Source: Streptomyces humicola (lineage in GTDB: Bacteria > Actinomycetota > Actinomycetes > Streptomycetales > Streptomycetaceae). From it: a stretch of DNA of 64,000 bases. The notes under the pieces are model-generated. The model did not search any database and was not told the DNA's origin. It saw only the letters and a program-made list of their open reading frames with translations. This document shows positions 1 to 8,702 of this stretch, in pieces; position 1 is the stretch's first letter, and each line of letters opens with the position of its first letter. The translations under genes were made by a program, and so were the position numbers. The stretch spans positions 1 through 64,000 of the forward strand of contig NZ_JANFNG010000028.1 of the NCBI RefSeq assembly GCF_024436035.1, given 5' to 3'.

Positions 1-82
1 GGAACGGGCAAACCGACCCCCAAAGGCCCAGCGCCCAGCGCAGCGTCACCGCAACGGGCGGGCGGCGGGAAAAACACCTACG

Positions 83-988
83 TCAGGACCACCCGTCAGG
101 CTTGGCGCTCTGATCCTTCGTCAAGCCGACGCGGTCCAGATTGAAATTGCACGTGTCGCCCGACCCGCAGCTCAGCGCAATCGTGTTGGAGCCCTGATTC
201 AGGTTGACGGTGACGTACGACGTGAACCACTGGTCCCAGTTCCCCTGCTGACCGTAGTCCGCGAGGTTTATCTTCCAGCCCAGCGGCTTGCCGTTGACCA
301 GGACCTCGGAGGTCGCCTTGTTGCCGTCGGCGTTGGCGTAGCGCACCCAGAGGATGTACGAGCCGGCCTGCTGGACCTGGGTGGTCCAGGTGGCGGTCGC
401 GCCCTGGGCGTCCATGCCGTCGACGAAGGCGCCGTTGGGGCCCTGCGCGCCCTTGTGGTTGGTGTTGGTCTCCGCGCCGCCGGAAAGCGTCAGGCTCGCC
501 GCGTACTGCTGCGGCAGGCCCGCGTTGGGGTCGGTGCTCGCCGACGGGGAGGGCTGGGAGTCCGAGGCGTTGGGCGACGGGCTCTGTCCGGCGGCCTGAT
601 TGGTCTTGCCGCCGTTGCTGTCGGTGAGCGCCGCGACGGCGATGCCGGCCACGACCACCACGACCACCGCGATCGCGCCGATCATCAGGCCGCGGCGGTT
701 GCCTCCGAGGACGCCCCCGCCGCCGTGCGCGCCGCCGCGCTGCGGCGGCAACTGCCGACCGCCGTACTGGTCCGGCGCCTGCGGCGCCTGCGGTGGCTGC
801 TGCTGCGGGTACGGCTGCGTCTGCTGCGGCGAGGCGCGCCGTTCGCCCACCCGGCCGACCTGGTGGTACGAGGTACGCGAGAGGCCGGGACGGGCGCTCT
901 GCGCGGCCTCGTCGCCTTCCCCGCGGTACAGGTACGCGAACGGGTCGTCGTTCTCGGGCTCTGGCGTGCCGTTGTTGCCGGCCGTCAT
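83..988 (-). CDS. membrane-anchored carbohydrate-binding (CBM6/CBM35-like) protein
   Basis: The protein has about 301 residues. A Pro/Gln-rich N-terminal head (roughly residues 45-95) is followed by one transmembrane helix (GLMIGAIAVVVVVVAGIAV), a Ser/Pro/Asn-rich linker and a C-terminal beta-sandwich. That domain has the look of CBM6/CBM35 modules (GSYILWVRYANADG, then a closing FNLDRVGL), so it probably binds a cell-surface or environmental glycan outside the membrane. No catalytic domain is present. I start it at ATG 988 (MTAGNNGTPEPENDDPF) because GGGGAG lies 10 nt upstream; an in-frame start 45 nt earlier has no such support. It ends close to the 3' end of cdgB and is transcribed in the same direction after it. 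The binding target is not predictable from sequence. Confidence 0.8.
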   Translation of the reverse strand: MTAGNNGTPEPENDDPFAYLYRGEGDEAAQSARPGLSRTSYHQVGRVGERRASPQQTQPYPQQQPPQAPQAPDQYGGRQLPPQRGGAHGGGGVLGGNRRGLMIGAIAVVVVVVAGIAVAALTDSNGGKTNQAAGQSPSPNASDSQPSPSASTDPNAGLPQQYAASLTLSGGAETNTNHKGAQGPNGAFVDGMDAQGATATWTTQVQQAGSYILWVRYANADGNKATSEVLVNGKPLGWKINLADYGQQGNWDQWFTSYVTVNLNQGSNTIALSCGSGDTCNFNLDRVGLTKDQSAKPDGWS

Positions 989-1111
989 CCGCTGCTCACT
1001 CCCCACTGTGTCCGGCCACCGCGGACCGGACATGTCTTGACCCGCGCGAGCCTACCCCGATCCGCGGCGGCAACGCGTGGGCCGCCGCGGTCCTCGCCAC
1101 GGTAAGACGGC

Positions 1112-2755
1112 TCAGCCCGCCCTGCGGTTCGCCTTGGAGCGGGAGCGCTTTTCGACGTACATGCGCTGGTCGGCAGAGTGCAGCACCTCTTCGACGGTCA
1201 TCCCGCAACCCGCCCAGCCGATGCCGAAGCTCGCGCCGACGCGGACCGCCCGGCCGTCGACCCTGATCGGCGGAATGATCGCGTTCCTCAGCCGCACGGC
1301 GAGCTCCTGCGCCCCGTCGCTGTCGAGCCCGTCGGCGAGCACCACGAACTCGTCGCCGCCGAGCCGGGCGACGGTGTCCCCGTCCCGCACGACGCTGGTC
1401 AGCCGCCGGGCGACCTCGATCAGGACCGCGTCGCCGGTGTGGTGACCGAATCTGTCGTTGATCGACTTGAAGCCGTCGAGGTCGCAGAAGAGCACGGCGA
1501 GCCCCTTGCCGCCGCTGTCCTCGCCGGGGACGAGGTTCGGGTCGACCGCGTGGACGTGGTGGTCGTACGGCTTGCCCGGCGCCATCGGGAAGCTGTAGCC
1601 GAACTCCTCGAGCGCCTCCACGTCCTCCAGGTCCTCGTTCGCGACGCCGCCGCGCCCGTCGAGCGCCTTCGGCCGCGAGCAGAGGCGGGCGCTCAGCCGG
1701 GCGCGCAGCTCGGCGCTGTTGGGCAGCCCGGTGAGCGAGTCGTGGCTGGCACGGTGGGCGAGCGCCAGCTCGTGCCGCTTGCGCTCCTCGATGTCCTCGA
1801 CGTGGGTGAGCAGGAAGCGCGGCCCGTCGGTGGTGTCGGCGACCACCGAGTTGCGCAGGCTCACCCACAGGTACGAGCCGTCGCGGCGCGCGAGGCGCAG
1901 CTCGGCGCGGCCGCCCTCGGCCGCGGTGCGCAGCAGCAGCCCGATGTCCTCGGGGTGGACGAGGTCGGAGAAGGAGTAGCGCCGCATCACTGCCGCCGGG
2001 CGGCCGAGCATCCGGCACAGCGCGTCGTTGGCGCGCAGCAGCCTGCCGTGCTGGTCGCCGCCCATCTCCGCGATGGCCATGCCGCTCGGCGCGTACTCGA
2101 ACGCCTGCCGGAAGCTCTCCTCGCTCGCCCGCAGCGCCTGCTGCTCCCGTTCCAGACGCACCAGGGCGCGCTGCATGTTGGCGCGCAGCCGGGCGTTGCT
2201 GATCGCGATGGCGGCCTGGAAGGAGTACATCTGCAGCGCCTCGCGGGCCCAGGCGCCGGGGCGCCGCCCGTTGCGCGGCCGGTCGACGGAGATGACGCCG
2301 ATGAGTTCGCCGCCGCCGGCCGGGGTCGCGTACATGGGGGCGAGGAGCCGGTCGTCGGGGTGCCACGCGTCGGGCCTGCTCGGGGCGGGCCCCTCGTTGC
2401 GCCAGGTGGGGATGTCGTCGCCGTCGAGCACCCACCCCTCGTCGTGCGGGATGAACCGCAGCGAGCCCCAGCGGTGACCCATGGCCAGCCTCCGCTCCCA
2501 GGAGGCGCGTGAGCCGACGCGTCCGGCCATCAGCGCCTCGGCGCCCACGTTGCCTCCGACCGCGGCCACGATGAGATCGCCGTCCGGCCGCACGAGGTTG
2601 ACGGCCGCCAGCTCATAGCCGAGGCCATTGACGGCGCCGTCGGCGACCGCCTGCAGCGTGTCGGCCAGGGAGCGGGCGGTGTTGAGGTCCGCCACCACCT
2701 GGTGCAGCTGGCGCAGGGTCGCGAGGCGGACGTATGGCTCCGACTCGGTGTCCAT
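1112..2755 (-). CDS. cdgB: GAF-PAS-GGDEF diguanylate cyclase, CdgB type
   Basis: The 547-aa protein is predicted to make cyclic di-GMP from two GTP. It has an N-terminal GAF domain (about residues 1-190), a PAS/PAC domain (about 200-330, with HPEDIGLL and SYLWVSLRNS) and a C-terminal GGDEF domain with an intact active-site loop RLGGDEFVVL near residue 468. A charged insertion sits in the GGDEF domain between LPNSAELRARL and LAVLFCDLDGFKSIND. No EAL or HD-GYP domain is fused. This architecture is that of Streptomyces CdgB, whose family influences the aerial-growth decision and is controlled by BldD. The start at ATG 2755 (MDTESEPYVRL) has GGGGGAG just upstream; longer in-frame starts lack a ribosome binding site. 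A BldD-like dyad lies about 150 nt upstream. Confidence 0.88.
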   Translation of the reverse strand: MDTESEPYVRLATLRQLHQVVADLNTARSLADTLQAVADGAVNGLGYELAAVNLVRPDGDLIVAAVGGNVGAEALMAGRVGSRASWERRLAMGHRWGSLRFIPHDEGWVLDGDDIPTWRNEGPAPSRPDAWHPDDRLLAPMYATPAGGGELIGVISVDRPRNGRRPGAWAREALQMYSFQAAIAISNARLRANMQRALVRLEREQQALRASEESFRQAFEYAPSGMAIAEMGGDQHGRLLRANDALCRMLGRPAAVMRRYSFSDLVHPEDIGLLLRTAAEGGRAELRLARRDGSYLWVSLRNSVVADTTDGPRFLLTHVEDIEERKRHELALAHRASHDSLTGLPNSAELRARLSARLCSRPKALDGRGGVANEDLEDVEALEEFGYSFPMAPGKPYDHHVHAVDPNLVPGEDSGGKGLAVLFCDLDGFKSINDRFGHHTGDAVLIEVARRLTSVVRDGDTVARLGGDEFVVLADGLDSDGAQELAVRLRNAIIPPIRVDGRAVRVGASFGIGWAGCGMTVEEVLHSADQRMYVEKRSRSKANRRAG

Positions 2756-2907
2756 GTCTCTCCCCCGAGCCTCGACGTTTCGACTCCTGAGATTCGTCCG
2801 GGCGATTCCTTGGGTCCTTCGAGATTTCTTATCGTCCGACTGCCACGGCAACTGAATCACAGCGAGCAGCCCGACGGGTACACAGGGTCAACATTTCCAC
2901 TCCTCTT

Positions 2908-2921
2908 GTGACTCAAGTCAC
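2908..2921. promoter_or_regulatory. BldD-like inverted repeat upstream of cdgB
   Basis: GTGACT-CA-AGTCAC forms a dyad with 6-bp arms in the 395-bp gap between the divergent cdgB and flavin reductase genes. Known BldD operators have AC/GT half-sites and cdgB is a known BldD target in Streptomyces, so an operator role is plausible. The spacing between AC and GT here is 4 nt, one less than the usual consensus, so this remains a candidate. The rest of the gap (2756-3151) shows no gene. Confidence 0.45.
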
Positions 2922-3151
2922 AGCAGTACGTCGAGGTCCGCGCACGCTCGGTACGTCTCTTGCGGAGAACTTTCCTCGCTTTCCGTACACCTCTTGAAGA
3001 CGCTTGGTGAAGCTGGCCCGGAGCGTACGACAGATCGCTGTGCGGCACGACCTAGGTCCGGACCTGACCGGTGCCCCGAGGGCCGGTGTTCCGAGGGACT
3101 AGGACGGCGGCCCGATGCGCGGGGCCCGCCGGGCCGGTTAGCGTTCAGAAC

Positions 3152-3673
3152 GTGTTTCAGCCCAAGAGCGCGCCGACCGAGGACGAGTTCCGCGCGGCCA
3201 TGTCACGCCTTGCGTCCGGTGTGACCCTGGTGACCGCGCACGACCCCGAGGAGGGCGTGAGCGGCGAGGACGTCGGGATGACCGCGACCGCGTTCCTCTC
3301 GGTCTCTCTGGAACCGCCGATGGTCCTGATCAGCGTGCGCGAGGGCTCCCGCATGGACGAGCTGCTCGAACGACAGCCGCTGTGGGCGGCATCGGTGCTC
3401 AGCGAGAGCCAGCGTCACATCGCGGGCCGCTTCGCCATGCGCGGCCGCATCAGCGACCGCCTTCTGTTCGAGGACGTCCCGTACTACCGCGGTGACGTCT
3501 CCGGCGCCCCGCTGCTCGGCGGCGCGCTCGCCGTCCTCGAATGCCATACGGCCCAGCGCCTCCAGGCCGGCGACCACACCCTGGTCGTCGCCCACGCCCT
3601 GACCGCCCGCACCCCCAGCACGGCAGGCCGCCCGCTGACGTACTTCCGCGGCCGCTACCACCAACTGGGCTGA
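3152..3673 (+). CDS. flavin reductase-like domain protein
   Basis: The 173-aa protein matches the flavin reductase-like (FMN-binding split barrel) family: MSRLASGVTLVTA near the N-terminus, GMTATAFLSVSLEPPMVLIS in the core and a closing PLTYFRGRYHQLG. Members either reduce FMN with NAD(P)H for a partner monooxygenase or bind flavin without a known partner. No monooxygenase lies nearby, so the partner is unknown. I start it at GTG 3152 (VFQPKSAPTEDEF). There is no obvious Shine-Dalgarno sequence, but TTAGCGT lies 7 nt before the GTG, which suggests a leaderless transcript. It is divergent from cdgB. Confidence 0.85.
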   Translation: MFQPKSAPTEDEFRAAMSRLASGVTLVTAHDPEEGVSGEDVGMTATAFLSVSLEPPMVLISVREGSRMDELLERQPLWAASVLSESQRHIAGRFAMRGRISDRLLFEDVPYYRGDVSGAPLLGGALAVLECHTAQRLQAGDHTLVVAHALTARTPSTAGRPLTYFRGRYHQLG

Positions 3674-3682
3674 TTCAGGCTC

Positions 3683-4111
3683 CTACTCCCAGCCGCGCGC
3701 TCCGCGGCCGCGCTTGGTCTCGGCGCGCCGCTTCTTCTCCCTCAGCCGCCGCTCGTTGACCCCGCGCGGGATTCTCGTCGGGCGTCGCTGCTTCGGCGGC
3801 GGAGCCGTCGCCTCCGCCAGCAGCGCACCGAGCCGCACCGCGGCCGTCTCCCGGTTGCGCCACTGCGAGCGGTGCTCGCTCGCCCGTACGACGAGCACGC
3901 CGCCCACCAGCCGCCCCGCGAGCCGTTCCAGCGCACGCTGCTTCCACAGCGGCGGCAGCGACTCCGTGCCTGCCAGGTCGAAGCGGAGTTCCACCTGGCT
4001 GTCGCTGGTGTTGACGTGCTGGCCGCCGGGCCCGGACGAGCGTGAGAAACGCCACATGAGCTCGGCCTCCGGGACGGAGACCGAGCCGCGGATGACGACG
4101 GGCCCGGACAT
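3683..4111 (-). CDS. arfB: ArfB-type alternative ribosome-rescue factor (peptidyl-tRNA hydrolase)
   Basis: The 142-aa protein carries the class I release-factor catalytic loop SSGPGGQHVNTSDSQ near residue 26, with the GGQ tripeptide that hydrolyses peptidyl-tRNA. It lacks the codon-recognition domains of RF1/RF2. Its C-terminus is a basic tail (RRLREKKRRAETKRGRGARG) of the type that ArfB/YaeJ inserts into the empty mRNA channel of stalled ribosomes. The length is normal for ArfB. The start is ATG 4111 (MSGPVVIRGS), which matches the family's usual N-terminus; ATG 4120 is an alternative. It is convergent with the flavin reductase gene, 9 nt apart. Confidence 0.88.
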   Translation of the reverse strand: MSGPVVIRGSVSVPEAELMWRFSRSSGPGGQHVNTSDSQVELRFDLAGTESLPPLWKQRALERLAGRLVGGVLVVRASEHRSQWRNRETAAVRLGALLAEATAPPPKQRRPTRIPRGVNERRLREKKRRAETKRGRGARGWE

Positions 4112-4195
4112 GCGTTCCATGATCCCGGCCGGCGGCGGTTCCGTCACGGGGTTTTCCGCCGCCTTCCGGCTTCTTCCGGCCGGAGGTCCGCGGCC

Positions 4196-4207
4196 TACGA
4201 TTCCGGG
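4196..4207 (+). promoter_or_regulatory. -10 element of an apparently leaderless gene
   Basis: TACGAT is followed by six bases and then the GTG start codon at 4208. This spacing puts the transcription start at or next to the start codon, and no Shine-Dalgarno sequence is visible. No clear -35 box was recognised. Confidence 0.5.
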
Positions 4208-4696
4208 GTGATCGACCTCGGCTACGCCCTCTCCCGCCGCTTCCCCGACCCGCCGCAGACCGACTACCGCACCGCGGACGTCCAGGCGCTGCGGCATGAC
4301 CTGTTCTGCGGCGACGTCTACATTGCGGAGGGCGAGCACGAGCTGTCCACACCCTGGGGATGGGTGCCCGTCCTCGACTTCGCCTGGGCGCTGTGCGACA
4401 TCACCGAGCGGCTCGACCAGGACCCGCTCGGCAGCCGGGCGTCGCGTCCGCAGCGAGCGGAGCTCGACTTCACCCAGTCGACGGAAATGCTGCGCTTCGA
4501 GCGCCGTTTCGGCTGGGTGGAGATCACCGCCGACTGGGCGCCGCGGCTGCCGCCGCTCTCCGTCAACCACGGTGAGCTCAGGCGTGAGGCCCGAGACTTC
4601 TTGCACGACCTCGTCGCCGACCTGGTAGACATGCACGACGAACTGGCCGGTAACCCGGTCGTGTGGAACCTGCTGGCCCGCTTTCCGCGTGTATAG
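4208..4696 (+). CDS. conserved-looking protein of unknown function
   Basis: The 162-aa protein is soluble and acidic, with no signal peptide or membrane helix. It opens MIDLGYALSRRFPDPP and contains TPWGWVPVLDFAWALCDITERL and an aromatic-rich segment FERRFGWVEITADWAPRLPP. It ends in a helical segment DFLHDLVADLVDMHDELAGN. I do not recognise the family. Codon use is typical of the window, so the reading frame is credible. It starts at GTG 4208 behind a leaderless-type promoter and is divergent from arfB, with about 95 bp between them. Confidence 0.7.
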   Translation: MIDLGYALSRRFPDPPQTDYRTADVQALRHDLFCGDVYIAEGEHELSTPWGWVPVLDFAWALCDITERLDQDPLGSRASRPQRAELDFTQSTEMLRFERRFGWVEITADWAPRLPPLSVNHGELRREARDFLHDLVADLVDMHDELAGNPVVWNLLARFPRV

Positions 4697-4751
4697 CTCC
4701 CGGGGGAAGCAGAACCCCCAGCAAACTCAGACACGGTGGACGTAGACGTAG

Positions 4752-5363
4752 ATGCAGAACGAATCCAGGCGCTCGGGTAGAAGGAGCGGCCGCGGGTGCC
4801 TGGTGAGCCTGGCCCTCGGGGTCGTGCTCCTTGTCGCTGCCGGGCTCGGTGTCTTCTGGTGGCTGACCAGGCCGCCGGCGCTGCCGCGCATCCCTATCGC
4901 CTACCTGCCGACGGTGCAGCAGGCCGCCAAGTCCTGTCCCGAGCTGAGCGTCCCGCTGCTCGCGGCGCAGATCGAGGCGGAGAGCAAGTGGAATCCGCAG
5001 GCGGACTCCGGCAAGGCGCAGGGCATCGCCCAGTTCGACCCTACGACGTGGGCCGAGTGGGGCAAGGACTACGCAGGCGACGGCAAGGCCGACGTCTGGG
5101 ACCCGAAGGACGCGATCCCGACGCAGGGCGCGTACATGTGCCACCTGTTCCAGGTCGTCAAGAACGTGCCGGGCAACCCCACGCAGCTCGCTCTCGCGGC
5201 GTACAACGCGGGCCCCAACGCCGTGCTGCAGGCGCAGGGCATCCCGCAGATCAACGAGACGCAGAACTACGTCAACAAGATCGAGCAGCTGATACCGCAG
5301 TACACCACGACCTACGCCCAGCAGATCGGCGCGACGACGAGCCCCTCACCGTCGAGCGGGTGA
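4752..5363 (+). CDS. membrane-anchored lytic transglycosylase (SLT domain)
   Basis: The 203-aa protein has an Arg-rich N-terminus, a signal-anchor helix (CLVSLALGVVLLVAAGLGVFW) and an extracytoplasmic SLT/lysozyme-like domain. The catalytic glutamate is likely the one in AAQIEAESKWNPQADS. The motifs GIAQFDPTTW and LALAAYNAGPNAV are the usual motif II and III of goose-type lytic transglycosylases. Such enzymes cleave peptidoglycan between MurNAc and GlcNAc. The gene follows the hypothetical gene by 55 bp on the same strand and may be cotranscribed. The start ATG 4752 lacks a strong ribosome binding site. Confidence 0.87.
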   Translation: MQNESRRSGRRSGRGCLVSLALGVVLLVAAGLGVFWWLTRPPALPRIPIAYLPTVQQAAKSCPELSVPLLAAQIEAESKWNPQADSGKAQGIAQFDPTTWAEWGKDYAGDGKADVWDPKDAIPTQGAYMCHLFQVVKNVPGNPTQLALAAYNAGPNAVLQAQGIPQINETQNYVNKIEQLIPQYTTTYAQQIGATTSPSPSSG

Positions 5364-5385
5364 CCACGGGTCAGCCGGAGGCGCG

Positions 5386-6378
5386 TCAGCCGGAGGGCCC
5401 GCGCATGTGCTCGCTGATCCACTGCATGGTGCCCTCGGCCATGCCCTTGGTGTAGCTGCGCGCGGTGTGCCGGCCACCATCGATCACCTGCAGCCGGGTG
5501 TGGACCGGCCCTACGCCGTACTGCGCGATGAACCTCTTCACCTTCGCCATGTCATAGCGCTCCGTCGAGCCGACCTGGAACCCCAGATAGACGTCGGGCC
5601 CTCCGTTGCGGATCAGCTGGTCGGCGAGGTGGCGCGGGTCGTCGGCCTGCATCGCCGCCTCGTTCCCGTGCCACAGCGGCGAGTCCGGCGCGATGTCGGG
5701 ACCGCTCGCGACCGCGGCCTTGAAGGTCTGCGGGTACCGAAGCACACTCTTGAGCGCGCAGAAGCCGCCGGACGAGGACCCCATGAACCCCCAGCCGTCG
5801 CGTGCCCTGAGCGTGCGGAAGTTCTGCCTCACCAGGTCGGGCACGTCCTGGGTGAGCCAGGTGCCCATCTTCTGCTGGCCGGGGATGTCGCTGCAGTCGT
5901 GGTAATGCCTGTCCGGGTTGAGCACCGGCATGACGACGATGAACGGCAGGGACGTCCCGTCCCGGGACCAGTTGTAGATCTTCTCCTGGAGTCGCAGATC
6001 GGCACCGAACCAGTAGTTGCTGGGATAGCCGAGGCCGCCTGGGAGGGCGATGAGCACCGGAAAGCCCATGGTGGCGTACTTCGGGTCGAAGTACTGAGGC
6101 GGCGCCCACACCCATACCCTCCCGGTGAAGCCGGACTTCCTGCCGTGATAGGTGGTCACGCCGATCTTGGTGCTGTCCGCGTCGTCGACCGTGCGCTGCA
6201 CCGTGAACGACGCGTCGGGCCCGGTCGGCATCTGCGCCGGCGACGACCTGCCGCCCATCGGGCCGGGCCGCGCGGTGTTGGCCGGGGCGTTGAAGGTGAC
6301 CGGATCCCCCTCGTCGCTGCACCCCGCGACCAGCACCGGACAGACCAAGGCAGCGGCCGCGGCCAGCAAACATTTCAT
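5386..6378 (-). CDS. putative esterase lipoprotein (esterase D/antigen 85-like alpha/beta hydrolase)
   Basis: The 330-aa protein begins with a lipoprotein signal (MKCLLAAAAALVCPVLVAGC) whose lipobox cysteine would be acylated, so it is probably anchored outside the membrane. The mature part is an alpha/beta hydrolase of the putative esterase type, with a nucleophile elbow GFMGSSSGGFCAL and a likely catalytic histidine in IDGGRHTARSY. Relatives include trehalose/mycolyl esterases and S-formylglutathione hydrolases; the substrate here is unknown. ATG 6378 is chosen because GGAGGG lies at the right distance; an in-frame GTG 15 nt upstream overlaps that ribosome binding site. It is convergent with the lytic transglycosylase. 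Confidence 0.82.
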   Translation of the reverse strand: MKCLLAAAAALVCPVLVAGCSDEGDPVTFNAPANTARPGPMGGRSSPAQMPTGPDASFTVQRTVDDADSTKIGVTTYHGRKSGFTGRVWVWAPPQYFDPKYATMGFPVLIALPGGLGYPSNYWFGADLRLQEKIYNWSRDGTSLPFIVVMPVLNPDRHYHDCSDIPGQQKMGTWLTQDVPDLVRQNFRTLRARDGWGFMGSSSGGFCALKSVLRYPQTFKAAVASGPDIAPDSPLWHGNEAAMQADDPRHLADQLIRNGGPDVYLGFQVGSTERYDMAKVKRFIAQYGVGPVHTRLQVIDGGRHTARSYTKGMAEGTMQWISEHMRGPSG

Positions 6379-6565
6379 CGCGGATCCCTCCACCGGTTTC
6401 CGGCTTCCTCATAACCTGCCCGCATCCGTGCCCGCCATTCGGGATCATGTGGCTATATCCTGATAAACGCCCAAACAGTGCATTTCAACAGGCGGCTGAC
6501 GGCAGATGGGCTGACGATGGCGGTACGCCGTACGTCGTCCGCCGCCCGACAGGGGAGGAACTCCC

Positions 6566-7591
6566 GTGACAGCCAGCCTCGACCAGTTGCGCCGCTGCTC
6601 AGTCGCCGTGGACCTCGGCGCCGCCAGGACACGGGTCTATCTGAAGGGGACGGGGATCGTCGTCGACGAGCCCAGCGTCGCCGCGGTCGACTGCCGCAGC
6701 GGGTCCCTCGTCGCCGTCGGCACCCGAGCCGAACGTATGGCAGGCCGCACGCCCGAGCACATCCAGGTGGTCCGTCCGGTGTCCGGCGGCACTGTCGTCG
6801 ACATCGGGATGGCGCAACGCATGCTGCGCCATCTGATGGGCGACAAGTTGCGCAACACCTGGCGCCGCAAGCCGGTGCTGCGCGCCGCGGTCTGCACCCC
6901 GCACGGCAGCGAGCCGCTCGCCCACCGCGCCGCGATCGAGACGCTCACCGGGCTCGGCGCCCGGCATGTGGAGCTCGTCGACACGCTCATCGCCGCCGCC
7001 GTGGGGTGCGGGCTCCCGGTCGAGTACCCGGAGGCGACGATGATCGTGGTGTGCGGGGCCGCGACGACACAGATCGCGGTCCTGTCGCTGGGGTCGATCG
7101 TCGCCGCGGAGACGATCCCGGTGGGCGGTGAGGCGATCGACCGCGCCGTCGTGCACTACCTGCGCAACCAGCACGCGCTGATGCTGCCGAGCCAGTCCGT
7201 ACGGCCGCTGCACACGATGCTCAGCACGCTGGACGACGAGTCGTCAAGCGCCGTCGTGCACGGCATGGACGCGGCGAGCGGCCTGGCCCGCTCGGTACAG
7301 GTCGACCCGGAAGGCGTACGGCTTGCCATCCGTCCCCAGCTCAACTCGGTGCTCGACGGCATCCGCGCGGTGCTGCGCCGCTGCCCGCCCGACCTCGTCG
7401 CCGACCTGACCGACCGCGGCATCATGCTCGCGGGCGGCAGCGCACTGCTGCCGGGGCTCGACACGATGCTGCGCACGTCGACGGGGGTGCCGGTGAGCAT
7501 CCCTGAACGCCCGGACATCTGCGCCGTACAGGGCCTCGGCGCGATGGTGGAGGGCAAGGTGCGGCCGATGCCACTGGAGGCGATCGGCTGA
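6566..7591 (+). CDS. mbl: MreB-family actin homologue, Mbl-like
   Basis: The 341-aa protein belongs to the MreB/Mbl actin family. It has the phosphate-1 loop SVAVDLGAARTRVYLKG, the PVSGGTVVDIGMAQRMLRHL segment, a second phosphate loop MIVVCGAATTQIAVLS and the adenosine motif RGIMLAGGSALLPGLD. In Streptomyces, MreB and Mbl act in spore-wall synthesis rather than hyphal growth. The genuine MreB sits in the mre/rod operon; no mreC, mreD or rodA is nearby here, which fits the separate Mbl paralogue. The GTG start at 6566 follows GGGGAGGA by a good distance. The closest Streptomyces relative I recall is the Mbl protein, but the symbol is by resemblance. Confidence 0.75.
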   Translation: MTASLDQLRRCSVAVDLGAARTRVYLKGTGIVVDEPSVAAVDCRSGSLVAVGTRAERMAGRTPEHIQVVRPVSGGTVVDIGMAQRMLRHLMGDKLRNTWRRKPVLRAAVCTPHGSEPLAHRAAIETLTGLGARHVELVDTLIAAAVGCGLPVEYPEATMIVVCGAATTQIAVLSLGSIVAAETIPVGGEAIDRAVVHYLRNQHALMLPSQSVRPLHTMLSTLDDESSSAVVHGMDAASGLARSVQVDPEGVRLAIRPQLNSVLDGIRAVLRRCPPDLVADLTDRGIMLAGGSALLPGLDTMLRTSTGVPVSIPERPDICAVQGLGAMVEGKVRPMPLEAIG

Positions 7592-7909
7592 CCGACGGCG
7601 CAGGGTGCGCGGGAGGGCGGGACAGCCCCACCCCGGACGTCGCGCGGGCCGGATGGCACGGCGGGCGTGACGCGCGAAGGCCTTGACGGGCGGCGCAGAC
7701 ACCCGGCATCCACGGTGACCGAGAACATCGGCCCGTCGACCCTCGGCGCGCGGTCGCCGCCGAAGAGGCGTATATTTCCGCGTTCTTCGACCGATGGCTG
7801 CGCGGGCGCGACGAGAACGGCTTGCTGGACGGCCCGTCGCTGCGTCATCCAAAGATTTTGCTTCGCACGATACCCGCGTGACCTGCAGCCCGAACACCCG
7901 GCCACGGCA

Positions 7910-8537
7910 ACCGCCGAGATCTTCGAGATCAGTACCGCCAACCCCCTGGAGGATCAGAAGGGGTGGCGCCCGCCGCACGGGCCGGTGCGCAGGATGCGCC
8001 ACCCGCGCGTGCTCTGCGACACCACGCTGCTCGCCGACGGCACCGTGCTCAAGGCCGGCAGCACCGGCGGCTTCGGAGACAACCGCAAGGGGAGCATCCT
8101 GCGGGATCCGAAGACCGGCGTCCCGTGGATGACCGTCCATACCGACGCGGAGCGGTACTTCCCGTCGTACCTGTGGCGCGGCCCCCGCCCGGTCATCGAA
8201 TCCGTGGGGGTGGACGGATACGGGCTCGCCGGAGCGCCCGACGCTGACGTACGGCAGCGTGATCACGCTGGACGTCTCGGGTGAGAGCCTCTACCGCGAT
8301 GCCCGCGCGGCGCTCATCCGCTTCGGGTGCACGACGCACGGCAATGACATGGACCAGCGCTTCGTGTGGCTCAGGGTGCTCGGCCACCGCCGCGAGGACA
8401 TCGAGCGCGGCCTGCGCACCCTGCGCGCGCAGATTCCGCAGAACGCGGCGGCGGCGCCTCCCGGCGACTACCAGCTGGTGGTCGTCGGCGGTGAGGGCGT
8501 GCCCTCCAGGGGCCGCATCGTGCGCATGACGACCTGA
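7910..8537 (+). pseudogene. remnant of a galactose oxidase-like (DUF1929/kelch radical copper oxidase) gene
   Basis: Two reading frames together resemble the C-terminal part of galactose oxidase-like proteins. The first (to about 8235) contains PHGPVRRMRHPRVLCDTTLL and ERYFPSYLWRGPRPVIESV. The second (from about 8244) continues with LTYGSVITLDVSGESLYRDA, THGNDMDQRFVWL and GDYQLVVVGGEGVPSRGRIV, which match the DUF1929 immunoglobulin-like domain. A frameshift near 8235-8245 joins them. Most of the kelch propeller that should precede is missing, and 7592-7910 shows no coding sequence I can place. The gene is therefore both truncated and frameshifted. Family members with a signal peptide act outside the cell; none is left here. 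Confidence 0.65.
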
Positions 8538-8702
8538 CACGCGAACAACCGTTCGCCATCCCCTGGGCGGCGGCGCGGCAGCGCGCTGTGGATGCCGCCC
8601 AGGGTATGGCCCTGGCGCATCTCCTGTGACACAAGTGGTGTAACAGGGGGTGGCTTGACTGCGTTCGTGGCCCCGGCGAGCGATCATTGGTTGAGGGAGG
8701 CG

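Noticed and set aside
1178-2512. Long open frame antisense to cdgB
   Set aside because: It mirrors the cyclase codon pattern (high third-position GC gives open antisense frames), has Val/Arg/Ala-rich sequence and no family features.
5407-6414. Long plus-strand frame over the esterase gene
   Set aside because: Same cause: antisense shadow of a GC-rich gene; the esterase frame has a lipobox, ribosome binding site and active-site motif.
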